5,707 nt of DNA from an uncultured Oscillospiraceae bacterium (GTDB lineage Bacteria; Bacillota; Clostridia; Oscillospirales; Ruminococcaceae): positions 1-5,707 of the forward strand of contig UREN01000099.1 in NCBI GenBank assembly GCA_900546885.1, written 5' to 3'. Under the pieces are notes generated by a model. It searched no databases, was not told the origin of the DNA, and was given only the letters and a program-made list of their open reading frames with translations. Of the stretch, positions 1-5,548 are shown piece by piece. A program made the translations under genes and the position numbers. Each line of letters starts with the position of its first letter. Position 1 is the first letter of the stretch.

Positions 1-70
1 TTTTTTTTTTTTAATGATACGGCGACCACCGAGATCTACACTCTTTCCCTACACGACGCTCTTCCGATCT
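1..70. other. Illumina P5/TruSeq universal adapter with poly-T, sequencing artefact
   Basis: Twelve T residues (1-12) are followed at 13-70 by the full 58-base Illumina P5 plus Read 1 primer sequence, beginning AATGATACGGCGACC and ending GCTCTTCCGATCT. No i5 index lies between the flow-cell part and the Read 1 part, so it matches the single-index TruSeq universal adapter. The poly-T is the reverse complement of the poly-A that basecallers emit when a read runs past the adapter; the T spacer of the flow-cell oligo is an alternative. This is recognised from memory, and the match is exact as far as I can read it. The true genomic sequence begins at 71, so the contig end is artificial and any gene there is cut by library fragmentation. 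Confidence 0.98.
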
Positions 71-72
71 AT

Positions 73-234
73 CAGCCTTTGGCAGTCCCTCTAATGACAA
101 CGGTATTTCTGTGCATACATTTGCCTGTTATGAAAAAGGCGGCGAAAAAAATTGCATGGGTGCTGATAAGCACAGTTCTTGTGTCAAATACAGTGCTGTA
201 TATTTTCAGGCTTGCAAAGTACCTAAAAACGTAA
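73..234 (+). CDS. Possible 3' end of an unidentified membrane protein (partial, doubtful)
   Basis: This frame is open from the adapter junction to a TAA at 232-234 (53 codons). The visible peptide has two hydrophobic stretches, one around PLAVPLMTTVFLCIHLPV and one around IAWVLISTVLVSNTVLYIF, joined by a basic KKAAKK loop and ending in RLAKYLKT. That pattern suits the C-terminal helical hairpin of a polytopic membrane protein. In-frame ATGs at 94 and 130 lack a Shine-Dalgarno site, so a separate small protein is less likely than a truncated gene. G/C-ending codons are under half, well below the neighbouring genes, so the stretch may instead be non-coding or acquired. A second frame on the same strand (72-311) is also open and competes with this call. 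No family is recognised. Confidence 0.27.
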   Translation, partial: QPLAVPLMTTVFLCIHLPVMKKAAKKIAWVLISTVLVSNTVLYIFRLAKYLKT

Positions 235-310
235 GCTGCGCACTTTGCGGGATAAGGCATGCCGGTGTTTTGCCAAAGAGCTTGCAGGCACAGATAAAAA
301 ATTGGCGGTA

Positions 311-351
311 ACGGCCCCGGCCCCTGCACAGCGTTCAGGGGCCGGGGCTGT
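311..351. terminator. GC-rich hairpin, possible terminator without U-tract
   Basis: A perfect 13-bp stem, GCCCCGGCCCCTG (314-326) with CAGGGGCCGGGGC (336-348), encloses the nine-base loop CACAGCGTT, and weak pairing extends outward. No T-run follows directly on the plus strand, so it is not a canonical intrinsic terminator by itself. On the minus strand a T-run (from 296-301) comes only about ten bases after the stem. It lies just downstream of the A/T-rich region and just before the canonical terminator at 367-409, so it could be the first of a tandem pair or a 3'-end stabilising structure. Confidence 0.5.
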
Positions 352-366
352 TGCCCTGCGCTGCAC

Positions 367-409
367 AAAAAAGCGGCCCCGCGCACACTGGTGCGCGGGG
401 CCGCTTTTT
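367..409. terminator. Bidirectional intrinsic terminator after sdaAA
   Basis: A perfect 14-bp stem, GCGGCCCCGCGCAC (373-386) with its complement (391-404), has the four-base loop ACTG. Six A residues precede it (367-372) and five T residues follow it (405-409), so a U-tract exists in both directions. On the minus strand it begins about 34 bases after the sdaAA stop codon and should end the sdaAB-sdaAA transcript. On the plus strand it could end transcripts entering from the contig edge. Confidence 0.92.
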
Positions 410-438
410 GCTGATATGGCGCTGCCCTGTGCGGGCCC

Positions 439-1377
439 TTACCGGCATGCGCGGCACGCCGCGCAGCCACCCGGGCCCGCGCTTTGCGCCGCGCGGCCAA
501 ACACCTGCTCGAACAGGGCCTGCGCCGTGGGGGTGGCCGCAAGGCCGCCCTCGGCCGTCTCTTTCAGGGCGGCGGGCATGCTGTCGCCCACGCGCTTCAT
601 GGCCACAATCACCTCGTCGGCCGGAATGGCGCTTTGCACCCCGGCCAGGGCCATTTCGGCGCAGGCAAACGCAATGGCCGTGGCGGTGGCGTTGCGCTTG
701 ATGCAGGGAATCTCCACAAGGCCGGCCACCGGGTCGCACACAAGGCCCAGCATGCTTTTCAGCGTCAGCGCCACGGCCGAAAGCGCCATGGCGGGCGTGC
801 CGCCGCACAGCTCTACCAGGGCGGCGCTGGCCATGGCCGCGGCCGAGCCGCACTCGGCCTGGCAGCCGCCCTGGGCGCCCGCCAGGCAGGCGTTGTGGGC
901 AATCACCAGCCCCACGCCCGCGGCGCAGAACAGCGCCATCACACACGGCTCTTCCGCAAGGCCCAGCGCCTCCCCGGCGCCCAGCACGGCCGCGGGCAAA
1001 ATGCCGCACGAGCCCGCCGTGGGCGCGGCCACAATGCGGCCCATGGCGGCGTTCCATTCCGCCACGGCCACGGCCTTTGCCAGCGCGCCGCACAGCGCGG
1101 GCCCGCACAGCCCGGCCCCGCCGCCCGCAAAGGCGGCGGCCATGCGGTGGGCGTCCCCGCCCGAAAGGCCGCTGGCGCTTTTCACGCCGGGCGCAAGGCC
1201 CTGGCGCACGCTTTCGCGCATCACCGCCAGGTTCTGGCGCATCTGTTCATACAGGGCCTGCTGGCTGCGCTCTGTGCTGCGCGCCTGCGCCGCAAGCACC
1301 ACAGCGGAAATGGGCGCCTTCTGCGCCTCGGCCTCGGCGGCCAGCGCGGCCAGGGAATCGAAGTGAAGTTCAGTCAA
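439..1377 (-). CDS. sdaAA: L-serine dehydratase, iron-sulfur-dependent, alpha subunit
   Basis: Cytoplasmic catalytic subunit that, with SdaAB, deaminates L-serine to pyruvate and ammonia using an oxygen-sensitive [4Fe-4S] cluster. Numbered from the TTG start (312 residues), the family motif APTAGSCGILP is at 118-128, GGCQAECGSA at 170-179 and CDPVAGLVEIPCIKRN at 214-229. Cys172, Cys214 and Cys225 are spaced 42 and 11 residues apart. From memory this equals the spacing of the three cluster cysteines in the Legionella pneumophila enzyme, so they are the probable ligands. An ATG at 1386 is usually the first choice (315 residues), but it directly abuts the AAAGGAG ribosome binding site. TTG at 1375-1377 lies nine bases from that site and is preferred here. 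The C-terminus carries an unusual tail of about 17 residues ending GGCAACRACR, longer than typical two-subunit homologs. It lies directly downstream of sdaAB and is co-transcribed with it. The family call is secure; the start is less certain. Confidence 0.95.
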   Translation of the reverse strand: MTELHFDSLAALAAEAEAQKAPISAVVLAAQARSTERSQQALYEQMRQNLAVMRESVRQGLAPGVKSASGLSGGDAHRMAAAFAGGGAGLCGPALCGALAKAVAVAEWNAAMGRIVAAPTAGSCGILPAAVLGAGEALGLAEEPCVMALFCAAGVGLVIAHNACLAGAQGGCQAECGSAAAMASAALVELCGGTPAMALSAVALTLKSMLGLVCDPVAGLVEIPCIKRNATATAIAFACAEMALAGVQSAIPADEVIVAMKRVGDSMPAALKETAEGGLAATPTAQALFEQVFGRAAQSAGPGGCAACRACR

Positions 1378-1383
1378 AACGGG

Positions 1384-1393
1384 CATCTCCTTT
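1384..1393 (-). promoter_or_regulatory. Ribosome binding site of sdaAA overlapping a decoy ATG
   Basis: Read on the minus strand, AAAGGAG (1393-1387) runs straight into ATG (1386-1384), giving AAAGGAGATG, which is nearly the complete anti-Shine-Dalgarno complement. An ATG with zero spacing is unlikely to be used. The in-frame TTG nine bases after AAAGGAG has workable spacing. The site lies in the short gap after the sdaAB stop codon (1399-1397), so the two subunits are translated from one message. Confidence 0.7.
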
Positions 1394-1396
1394 CGC

Positions 1397-2056
1397 TTAC
1401 ACAGGGGCCAGCAGCGTCACGGCCTGCACATTGGCCAGCGCCTGCACGCGTTCGGCCACGGCGGCCTCCAGCGCGCCGTCCACCTCAATGGTCATGACGG
1501 CGGTGCCGCCCTTTGCGGCGCGCGCCAGGCGGAAATTGCAGATATTGGCGCCCGCGCGGCTCATCTCTTCCGTCACGGCGGCAATGGTGCCGGGCGCGTC
1601 CAGGTGCACCACCACCAGCGCCGCGTGCGCGCCGTCCAGCTCTACGGGCAGGCCGTTCACCTGCGTCACCAGAATGTTGCCGCCGCCCACGCTGGCCCCC
1701 TGCATGCAGATGTGGCCGCCTTCTTCGCCCCAAAGCGCAATGCGCGCCGTGTTGGGGTGCGCGCCGTCTATTTCACCGGGAGCAATCGAGACGGCAAGGC
1801 CCGTCATCTGCGCCAGGGCAAGGCTTTCGCGAATGCGCGCGTCGTCCGGCGCCATGCCCAGCACGCCCGCCACAATGGCCTTGTCTGTGCCGTGGCCGCG
1901 GTAGGTTTTGGCAAAGCTGCCGTGCAGAAGGATGTCGGCCCGCACAGGCCGCTGGCCCAACAGCGCGCGGGCAATGCGCCCCAGCCGCGCGGCGCCTGCC
2001 GTGTGGCTGGAGGAAGGGCCTATCATCACCGGCCCAATGATGTCAAACACGTTCAT
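1397..2056 (-). CDS. sdaAB: L-serine dehydratase, iron-sulfur-dependent, beta subunit
   Basis: Partner of SdaAA in the cytoplasmic enzyme that converts L-serine to pyruvate and ammonia. The protein has 219 residues, the usual size for this subunit. It opens MNVFDIIGPVMIGPSSSHTAG, with the family signature GPSSSHTAG at 13-21. HGSFAKTYRGHGTDKA follows at 45-60 and HPNT at 100-103. A C-terminal ACT domain runs from about 146 to the end (VVVHLDAPGTIAAVTEEM at 148-165, then ANICNFRLAR). In related enzymes the ACT domain is a regulatory or interface module. The ATG at 2056-2054 is preceded by GGAG with seven bases of spacing. The frame stays open farther upstream to 2335, but that stretch crosses the promoter and has no homology I can see. 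It is the first gene of the operon, and sdaAA follows after 10-19 bases. Confidence 0.95.
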   Translation of the reverse strand: MNVFDIIGPVMIGPSSSHTAGAARLGRIARALLGQRPVRADILLHGSFAKTYRGHGTDKAIVAGVLGMAPDDARIRESLALAQMTGLAVSIAPGEIDGAHPNTARIALWGEEGGHICMQGASVGGGNILVTQVNGLPVELDGAHAALVVVHLDAPGTIAAVTEEMSRAGANICNFRLARAAKGGTAVMTIEVDGALEAAVAERVQALANVQAVTLLAPV

Positions 2057-2132
2057 AAAAGCACTCCGTTCCGTGCGTTTTTGTGCGCCGCAGCCGGGCG
2101 GGGCTTTGCCCGCCGCTGTGCGCCCTGTGCCT

Positions 2133-2161
2133 ATTGTACCACATTTGCCCGTCACATGCAG
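2133..2161 (-). promoter_or_regulatory. Probable extended -10 promoter of sdaAB-sdaAA
   Basis: On the minus strand TACAAT (2138-2133) is preceded by TGG, forming an extended -10 element. Seventeen bases further up is CTGCAT (2161-2156), a poor -35 hexamer. Transcription would start near 2126, giving a leader of about 70 bases with GC-rich, partly self-complementary sequence (around 2090-2118). It is the best sigma-70-type match on this side of the divergent intergenic region. I see no clear operator or riboswitch. Confidence 0.55.
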
Positions 2162-2287
2162 CGTTCCCCTTGCGCCGGGGCAGGGAAGACGGCGCGCTGC
2201 GGCCCGTGCCTGCAAAAGGGCCCTGCCTTGGCAGCAGGGCACAGCGCAATGAGAAAAAACAGGCGCGGCGGCGGGCGGAAATTCTAC

Positions 2288-2316
2288 TTGACGCGCGGCG
2301 AAACCTACGGTACACT
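2288..2316 (+). promoter_or_regulatory. Sigma-70-type promoter of the NADH oxidase gene
   Basis: TTGACG (2288-2293) and TACACT (2311-2316) are separated by exactly 17 bases. Transcription would begin near 2323, leaving a leader of about 33 bases that holds the AGGAGG ribosome binding site. No Rex-type palindrome (TTGTTAA-N4-TTAACAA) is visible, although redox control would be expected for such a gene. Confidence 0.8.
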
Positions 2317-2342
2317 GAAAATAGTGATAACTCATATTTTTT

Positions 2343-2348
2343 AGGAGG
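2343..2348 (+). promoter_or_regulatory. Ribosome binding site of the NADH oxidase gene
   Basis: A perfect AGGAGG lies seven bases before the ATG at 2356. It fixes the start and excludes the much longer open frame reaching back to 2083, which would cross the promoter. Confidence 0.9.
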
Positions 2349-2355
2349 TTTTATC

Positions 2356-3693
2356 ATGAGCGAGACCATTGTAGTGGTGGGCGCGAACCATGCGGGCACG
2401 GCCGCCATCAACACCATACTGGACCATTACAAAGACAAGCGCGTGGTGGTGTTTGACCGCGGCAGCGTCATCAGCTTTCTGGGCTGCGGCATGGCGCTGT
2501 GGATTGGCGGGCAAATCAGCGGCCCCGACGGGCTGTTCTATGCCTCGAAAGAGGCCTTTGAGCAAAAGGGCGCCACTGTGCATATGGAGACGGAAGTAAC
2601 CGACATCGACTTTGCCGCAAAGCGCGTCACGGCCCGCACGAAGGACGGCAGCACCATCACCCAGGGCTATGACAAGCTTATCCTCTCCACGGGCTCGGTG
2701 CCCATCTGCCCGCCCGTGCCGGGCATGGAGCTGGAGAACGTGCAGTTTGTGAAAGAATACCGCCATGCACAGGCTGTGGTGGAAAAGCTGGCCCACAGCG
2801 AAATCCGCCGCGTGGCCGTGGTGGGCGCGGGCTACATTGGGGTAGAGCTGGCCGAGGCCTTTGTGCGCAACGGCCGCGACACCACGCTGATTGACTGTGC
2901 GCCCACCTGCCTTTCGGGCTATTATGACGACGATTTCTGCGCCCGCATGGCGGACACCCTGCGCCAGGGCGGCGTGCAGCTGGCCTTTGGCCAGACGGTG
3001 CAGCGCATTGAGGGCGAGGGCCGCGTGCAGCGCGTGGTGACAGACCAGGGCGCCATAGAGGCCGACATGGTGGTGTTTGCCATTGGGTTCCGCGCCAACA
3101 CCAAGCTGGGCGAAGGCCATTTGGACCTGTGGCGCCATGGCCCGTACCTGGTGGACCGCTGCCAGCGCACCAGCGACGCGGCCGTGTTTGCTGTGGGCGA
3201 CTGCGCCACGGTGTACAACAACGCCACCCGCGGCACAGACTATATCGCCCTTGCCACCAACGCCGTGCGCACGGGCATTGTGGCCGCGCACAACGCCTGC
3301 GGCACGCGGCTGGAGGGCAACGGCGTGCAGGGCTCGAACGGCATCTCCATCTGGGGCTGGAACATGTTCAGCACCGGCCTTTCGCTGAAAAAGGCGCGCT
3401 CGCTGGGCTATGACGCCGCGGCCACCGACAGGGAGGACTGGCAGAAGGCCGCCTTCATCGAAAGCGGCAACTACAAAACCTGGCTGCGCGTGGTGTACGA
3501 CAAGGCCACGCGCCGCATTCTGGGCGCCGAGCTGGCCAGCAGCCAGGACGTCTCGATGGGGCTGCACATGTTCTCGCTTGCCATCGAGCAGGGCTATACC
3601 ATCGACCAGCTCAAGCTGCTGGATATTTTCTTTTTGCCGCATTTCAACGCGCCGTACAACTACATCACCATGGCCGCTTTGGGCGCGCAGTAA
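2356..3693 (+). CDS. nox: FAD-dependent NADH oxidase, probably water-forming (Nox-type)
   Basis: Cytoplasmic flavoprotein of the pyridine nucleotide-disulfide oxidoreductase class, 445 residues, the usual length for NADH oxidases and peroxidases. The N-terminal FAD-binding loop is VVVGANHAGTAA (6-17); GANHAG with His12 is characteristic of the NADH oxidase branch. The single redox-active cysteine is Cys44 in SFLGCGMALW (40-49), where family members cycle a cysteine-sulfenic acid. An STGS element is at 111-114, the NAD-binding motif VVGAGYIGVELAEAF is at 155-169, and the second FAD motif AVFAVGDCA is at 276-284 (Asp282). The C-terminal dimerisation domain covers about 325-445. In anaerobes such enzymes reduce O2 to water and regenerate NAD+. 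CoA-disulfide reductase or NADH peroxidase are alternatives in the same family, and sequence alone does not prove the product. The gene is monocistronic, with its own promoter and terminator, and diverges from the serine dehydratase operon. Confidence 0.93.
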   Translation: MSETIVVVGANHAGTAAINTILDHYKDKRVVVFDRGSVISFLGCGMALWIGGQISGPDGLFYASKEAFEQKGATVHMETEVTDIDFAAKRVTARTKDGSTITQGYDKLILSTGSVPICPPVPGMELENVQFVKEYRHAQAVVEKLAHSEIRRVAVVGAGYIGVELAEAFVRNGRDTTLIDCAPTCLSGYYDDDFCARMADTLRQGGVQLAFGQTVQRIEGEGRVQRVVTDQGAIEADMVVFAIGFRANTKLGEGHLDLWRHGPYLVDRCQRTSDAAVFAVGDCATVYNNATRGTDYIALATNAVRTGIVAAHNACGTRLEGNGVQGSNGISIWGWNMFSTGLSLKKARSLGYDAAATDREDWQKAAFIESGNYKTWLRVVYDKATRRILGAELASSQDVSMGLHMFSLAIEQGYTIDQLKLLDIFFLPHFNAPYNYITMAALGAQ

Positions 3694-3724
3694 CGCACAG
3701 CGCCCCGGCGCAGAAGCCAACAGC

Positions 3725-3763
3725 AAAGCCCCCGTTTTCACAGCGAAAACGGGGGCTTTTTTT
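3725..3763. terminator. Intrinsic terminator after nox, shared with converging fba
   Basis: A perfect 13-bp stem, AGCCCCCGTTTTC (3727-3739) with GAAAACGGGGGCT (3745-3757), encloses a five-base loop (ACAGC). The T-run 3757-3763 makes it a strong plus-strand terminator about 34 bases after the nox stop. It also lies about 24 bases beyond the fba stop, but the minus-strand U-tract is only three bases, so it is weaker in that direction. Confidence 0.93.
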
Positions 3764-3781
3764 GCATGGATGCGCGGCGCG

Positions 3782-4645
3782 TTACGCCTTGCCCACAGAG
3801 CCGAACAGCTCCATTTTTTCCCGCACGGTGGCCTTAATGGCCTCTACGCCGGGGGCCAGCAGCTTGCGCGGGTCAAAGCCCTTGCCCTGCTTATCTTTGC
3901 CCTCTTCCACATATTTGCGCGTGGCGGCGGCAAAGGCCAGCTGGCACTCGGTGTTCACGTTGATTTTGGAAACGCCCAGGCTGATGGCCTTTTTAATCAT
4001 GTCGGCCGGGATGCCCGTGCCGCCGTGCAGCACCAGGGGGATGTGATTGGTGGCCTCGTGAATGCGCTGCAGGGCGTCAAAATCCAGCCCTTTCCAGTTG
4101 GCGGGGTACACGCCGTGGATGTTGCCAATGCCCGCGGCCAAAAAGTCTACCCCAAGGCCCGCAATCTGCGCGCACTCGGCGGGGTCGGCCACTTCGCCGG
4201 CGCCAATCACGCCGTCCTCTTCGCCGCCAATGGCGCCCACCTCGGCCTCAATGGAGGCGCCCTGTGCATGTGCAAGGGCCACCAGCTCTTTCGTCTTTTC
4301 CACGTTCTCTTCAATGGCATAGTGGCTGCCGTCGAACATGATGGAGGAGAAGCCCGCCGCCAGGCACGCCTTTGCGCCCTCGTAGGTGCCGTGGTCCAGG
4401 TGCAGGGCCACCGGCACGGTGATGCCAAGGCCGTCCACCATGGCGCTCACCATGGCCGTCACCGTCTTGAAGCCCGTCATGTATTTGCCCGCGCCCTCGC
4501 TCACGCCAAGAATCACCGGGCTCTTCATCTCTTCGGCCGTCTGCAGAATGGCCTTTGTCCACTCCAGGTTGTTGATGTTGAAGTGCCCCACGGCATAGTG
4601 GCCGTCGCGGGCCTTTTTCAGCATTTCCGTTGCGTTTACCAGCAT
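3782..4645 (-). CDS. fba: Class II fructose-1,6-bisphosphate aldolase
   Basis: Zinc-dependent cytoplasmic aldolase of glycolysis that splits fructose 1,6-bisphosphate into dihydroxyacetone phosphate and glyceraldehyde 3-phosphate. It has 287 residues from the chosen start, normal for the short class II form. The opening MLVNATEMLKKARDGHYAVG and FNINNLEW are typical. LHLDHG (81-86) supplies the catalytic Asp84 and zinc ligand His85. EAEVGAIGG (133-141) is the conserved glutamate region. GNIHGVY (174-180, His177) and VLHGGTG (205-211, His207) supply further zinc ligands, and INVNTE (228-233) is the phosphate/substrate loop. An ATG three codons upstream (4654) touches the GGAGG ribosome binding site, whereas the ATG at 4645 lies nine bases from it and gives the canonical N-terminus. 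Tagatose-bisphosphate aldolase is a close relative, but no tagatose or galactitol genes are nearby. The gene has its own promoter and converges on nox. Confidence 0.95.
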   Translation of the reverse strand: MLVNATEMLKKARDGHYAVGHFNINNLEWTKAILQTAEEMKSPVILGVSEGAGKYMTGFKTVTAMVSAMVDGLGITVPVALHLDHGTYEGAKACLAAGFSSIMFDGSHYAIEENVEKTKELVALAHAQGASIEAEVGAIGGEEDGVIGAGEVADPAECAQIAGLGVDFLAAGIGNIHGVYPANWKGLDFDALQRIHEATNHIPLVLHGGTGIPADMIKKAISLGVSKINVNTECQLAFAAATRKYVEEGKDKQGKGFDPRKLLAPGVEAIKATVREKMELFGSVGKA

Positions 4646-4651
4646 AGTATG

Positions 4652-4660
4652 CATCCTCCA
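4652..4660 (-). promoter_or_regulatory. Ribosome binding site of fba overlapping a decoy ATG
   Basis: On the minus strand TGGAGG is followed at once by ATG CAT ACT ATG. The first ATG (4654-4652) has no spacing from the Shine-Dalgarno site. The second (4645-4643) has nine bases and begins the canonical MLVNATEML sequence, so it is taken as the start. Confidence 0.8.
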
Positions 4661-4728
4661 TTTTCTGTGGTGAGGGCGGGCGCGGCCCAGCCGGGCACAG
4701 CGCCTTTGTCACAAAATTAACTAACCCT

Positions 4729-4757
4729 AGTATATCGCACAGGCGGCCCAAAAGCAA
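4729..4757 (-). promoter_or_regulatory. Sigma-70-type promoter of fba
   Basis: On the minus strand TTGCTT (4757-4752) and TATACT (4734-4729) are separated by exactly 17 bases. The -35 hexamer abuts the stop codon of the SdpI-like gene (4760-4758), so fba has its own promoter even though both genes are on one strand. The start point would be near 4722, giving a leader of about 77 bases. The odd palindrome TTTGT-C-ACAAA (4705-4715) lies just downstream of that start. Confidence 0.75.
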
Positions 4758-5546
4758 CTAAGAACCGCGCGTGTTTGCGTGCGCTTTTTTGTACAAAATG
4801 TACGAATACACAAACGGCACCACCGCCAGCGCCAGAAAAACCGCAAAGCTGGCGGCAAACATGGCTGCCTGCGGCAGAACAAAGCTCAGCACGGCGACGC
4901 CCAGCCCGCCCCAGAACCACAGCGGCCCTGCAAAGCGGTGGGTGCGCCGCCAGTTCTCTTCGTCCGCCAGGGCCCAGGGGCTTTTGATGCCGCAGAAATA
5001 ATTGTGCCGGAATTTGGGCATAAAGTTGCCTATCACACAGAACAAAAGGCCCAGTGCGGCCAGCATCAGCCGCGAAACCGGCACCTGGCGGAACACCCCG
5101 GGAAACAGCGCCGCCACCGGCACGCTGCACGCCGCCAGCAGATAGAACAGCGCAAAGGCCAGCCGCAGCACGCGGTAGCCCCTTGCAAATTTGCGGTAGT
5201 TTTCGCGGTGCGGGTCTATGCGGGGCAAAAACGCCAGCAGCGCCGTCAGCGCCGGGCCCGCAGCGCACAGCAAAAGAAATTCCGGTTTGCTGCCCAGGCG
5301 GTTCACCTCGCCGTCCAGCGAGAACTGCATGGGCAGTTGCTGTGGCAGGCTGCGCCACAAAACGGCGCACAGCACCAGCGGCGCAAACGCCAGCAGCCAT
5401 ATCACGGCCTCCAGCCCGCGGCCGGGCGTGGCGGGGCGCTTCCCAGCGCCCGGCCCCTGCGGCGCAGGCTGGCCTGCGCCGCTTTCCACGCGCGCATCTA
5501 CGCGCGCGTGTGCGCGTATTTTTGTTTTATTATTGCTTTGTTCCAT
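4758..5546 (-). CDS. SdpI-family membrane protein with DUF1648 domain
   Basis: Predicted integral membrane protein of 262 residues. A polar, Ala/Pro/Gly-rich cytoplasmic N-terminus (1-45) is followed by about six hydrophobic helices near 46-64, 88-107, 126-149, 157-175, 206-224 and 228-252. The DUF1648-type motif LPMQFSLDGEVNRLGSK is at 71-87. The SdpI signature spans GNFMPKFRHNYFCGIKSPWAL (173-193, key residues G173, N174, P177, N182, G186, P190, W191) and NWRRTHRFAG (198-207). In Bacillus subtilis, SdpI confers immunity to the SdpC killing peptide and controls the SdpR repressor; here that role is only inferred from the family. The ATG at 5546 is preceded by GAGGG with five bases of spacing. 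No sdpR-like or toxin gene is visible, but the upstream region is cut by the window end. The polar N-terminal extension is longer than I expect for the family. Confidence 0.85.
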   Translation of the reverse strand: MEQSNNKTKIRAHARVDARVESGAGQPAPQGPGAGKRPATPGRGLEAVIWLLAFAPLVLCAVLWRSLPQQLPMQFSLDGEVNRLGSKPEFLLLCAAGPALTALLAFLPRIDPHRENYRKFARGYRVLRLAFALFYLLAACSVPVAALFPGVFRQVPVSRLMLAALGLLFCVIGNFMPKFRHNYFCGIKSPWALADEENWRRTHRFAGPLWFWGGLGVAVLSFVLPQAAMFAASFAVFLALAVVPFVYSYILYKKAHANTRGS

Positions 5547-5548
5547 TG

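Noticed and set aside
245..1497. Long open frames opposite sdaAA on the plus strand and in a second minus-strand frame
   Set aside because: They are Ala/Arg/Pro/Gly/His-rich products of G/C-ending codons in sdaAA. sdaAA itself has clear family motifs, and the shadows have no ribosome binding site or recognisable domain.
2057..2335. N-terminal extension of sdaAB to an upstream start at 2335
   Set aside because: It crosses the probable promoter, encodes Cys/Arg-rich nonsense, and the ATG at 2056 has a good ribosome binding site and gives the normal family length.
2249..2344. 31-codon plus-strand frame as a leader peptide of nox
   Set aside because: It overlaps the promoter itself, so most of it would not be on the nox transcript, and it has no ribosome binding site.
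1604..2344. 246-codon plus-strand frame opposite sdaAB
   Set aside because: It is antisense to a gene with clear SdaAB motifs, is rich in His/Arg/Ala, and has no ribosome binding site.
2083..2355. N-terminal extension of the NADH oxidase
   Set aside because: The promoter at 2288-2316 and AGGAGG at 2343 place the start at 2356, where the canonical FAD-binding N-terminus begins.
2341..3741. 466-codon minus-strand frame opposite nox
   Set aside because: It is a His/Ala/Val/Gly-rich antisense shadow of a strongly coding gene, with no motifs.
3410..4720. 436-codon plus-strand frame spanning the nox end and fba
   Set aside because: It runs through the nox terminator and is antisense to fba, so it is a composition artefact.
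5484..5520. GCGCGCGT-rich near-repeats in the start of the SdpI-like gene
   Set aside because: They encode the RAHARVDARV segment and look like ordinary low-complexity GC-rich coding sequence, not a separate element.
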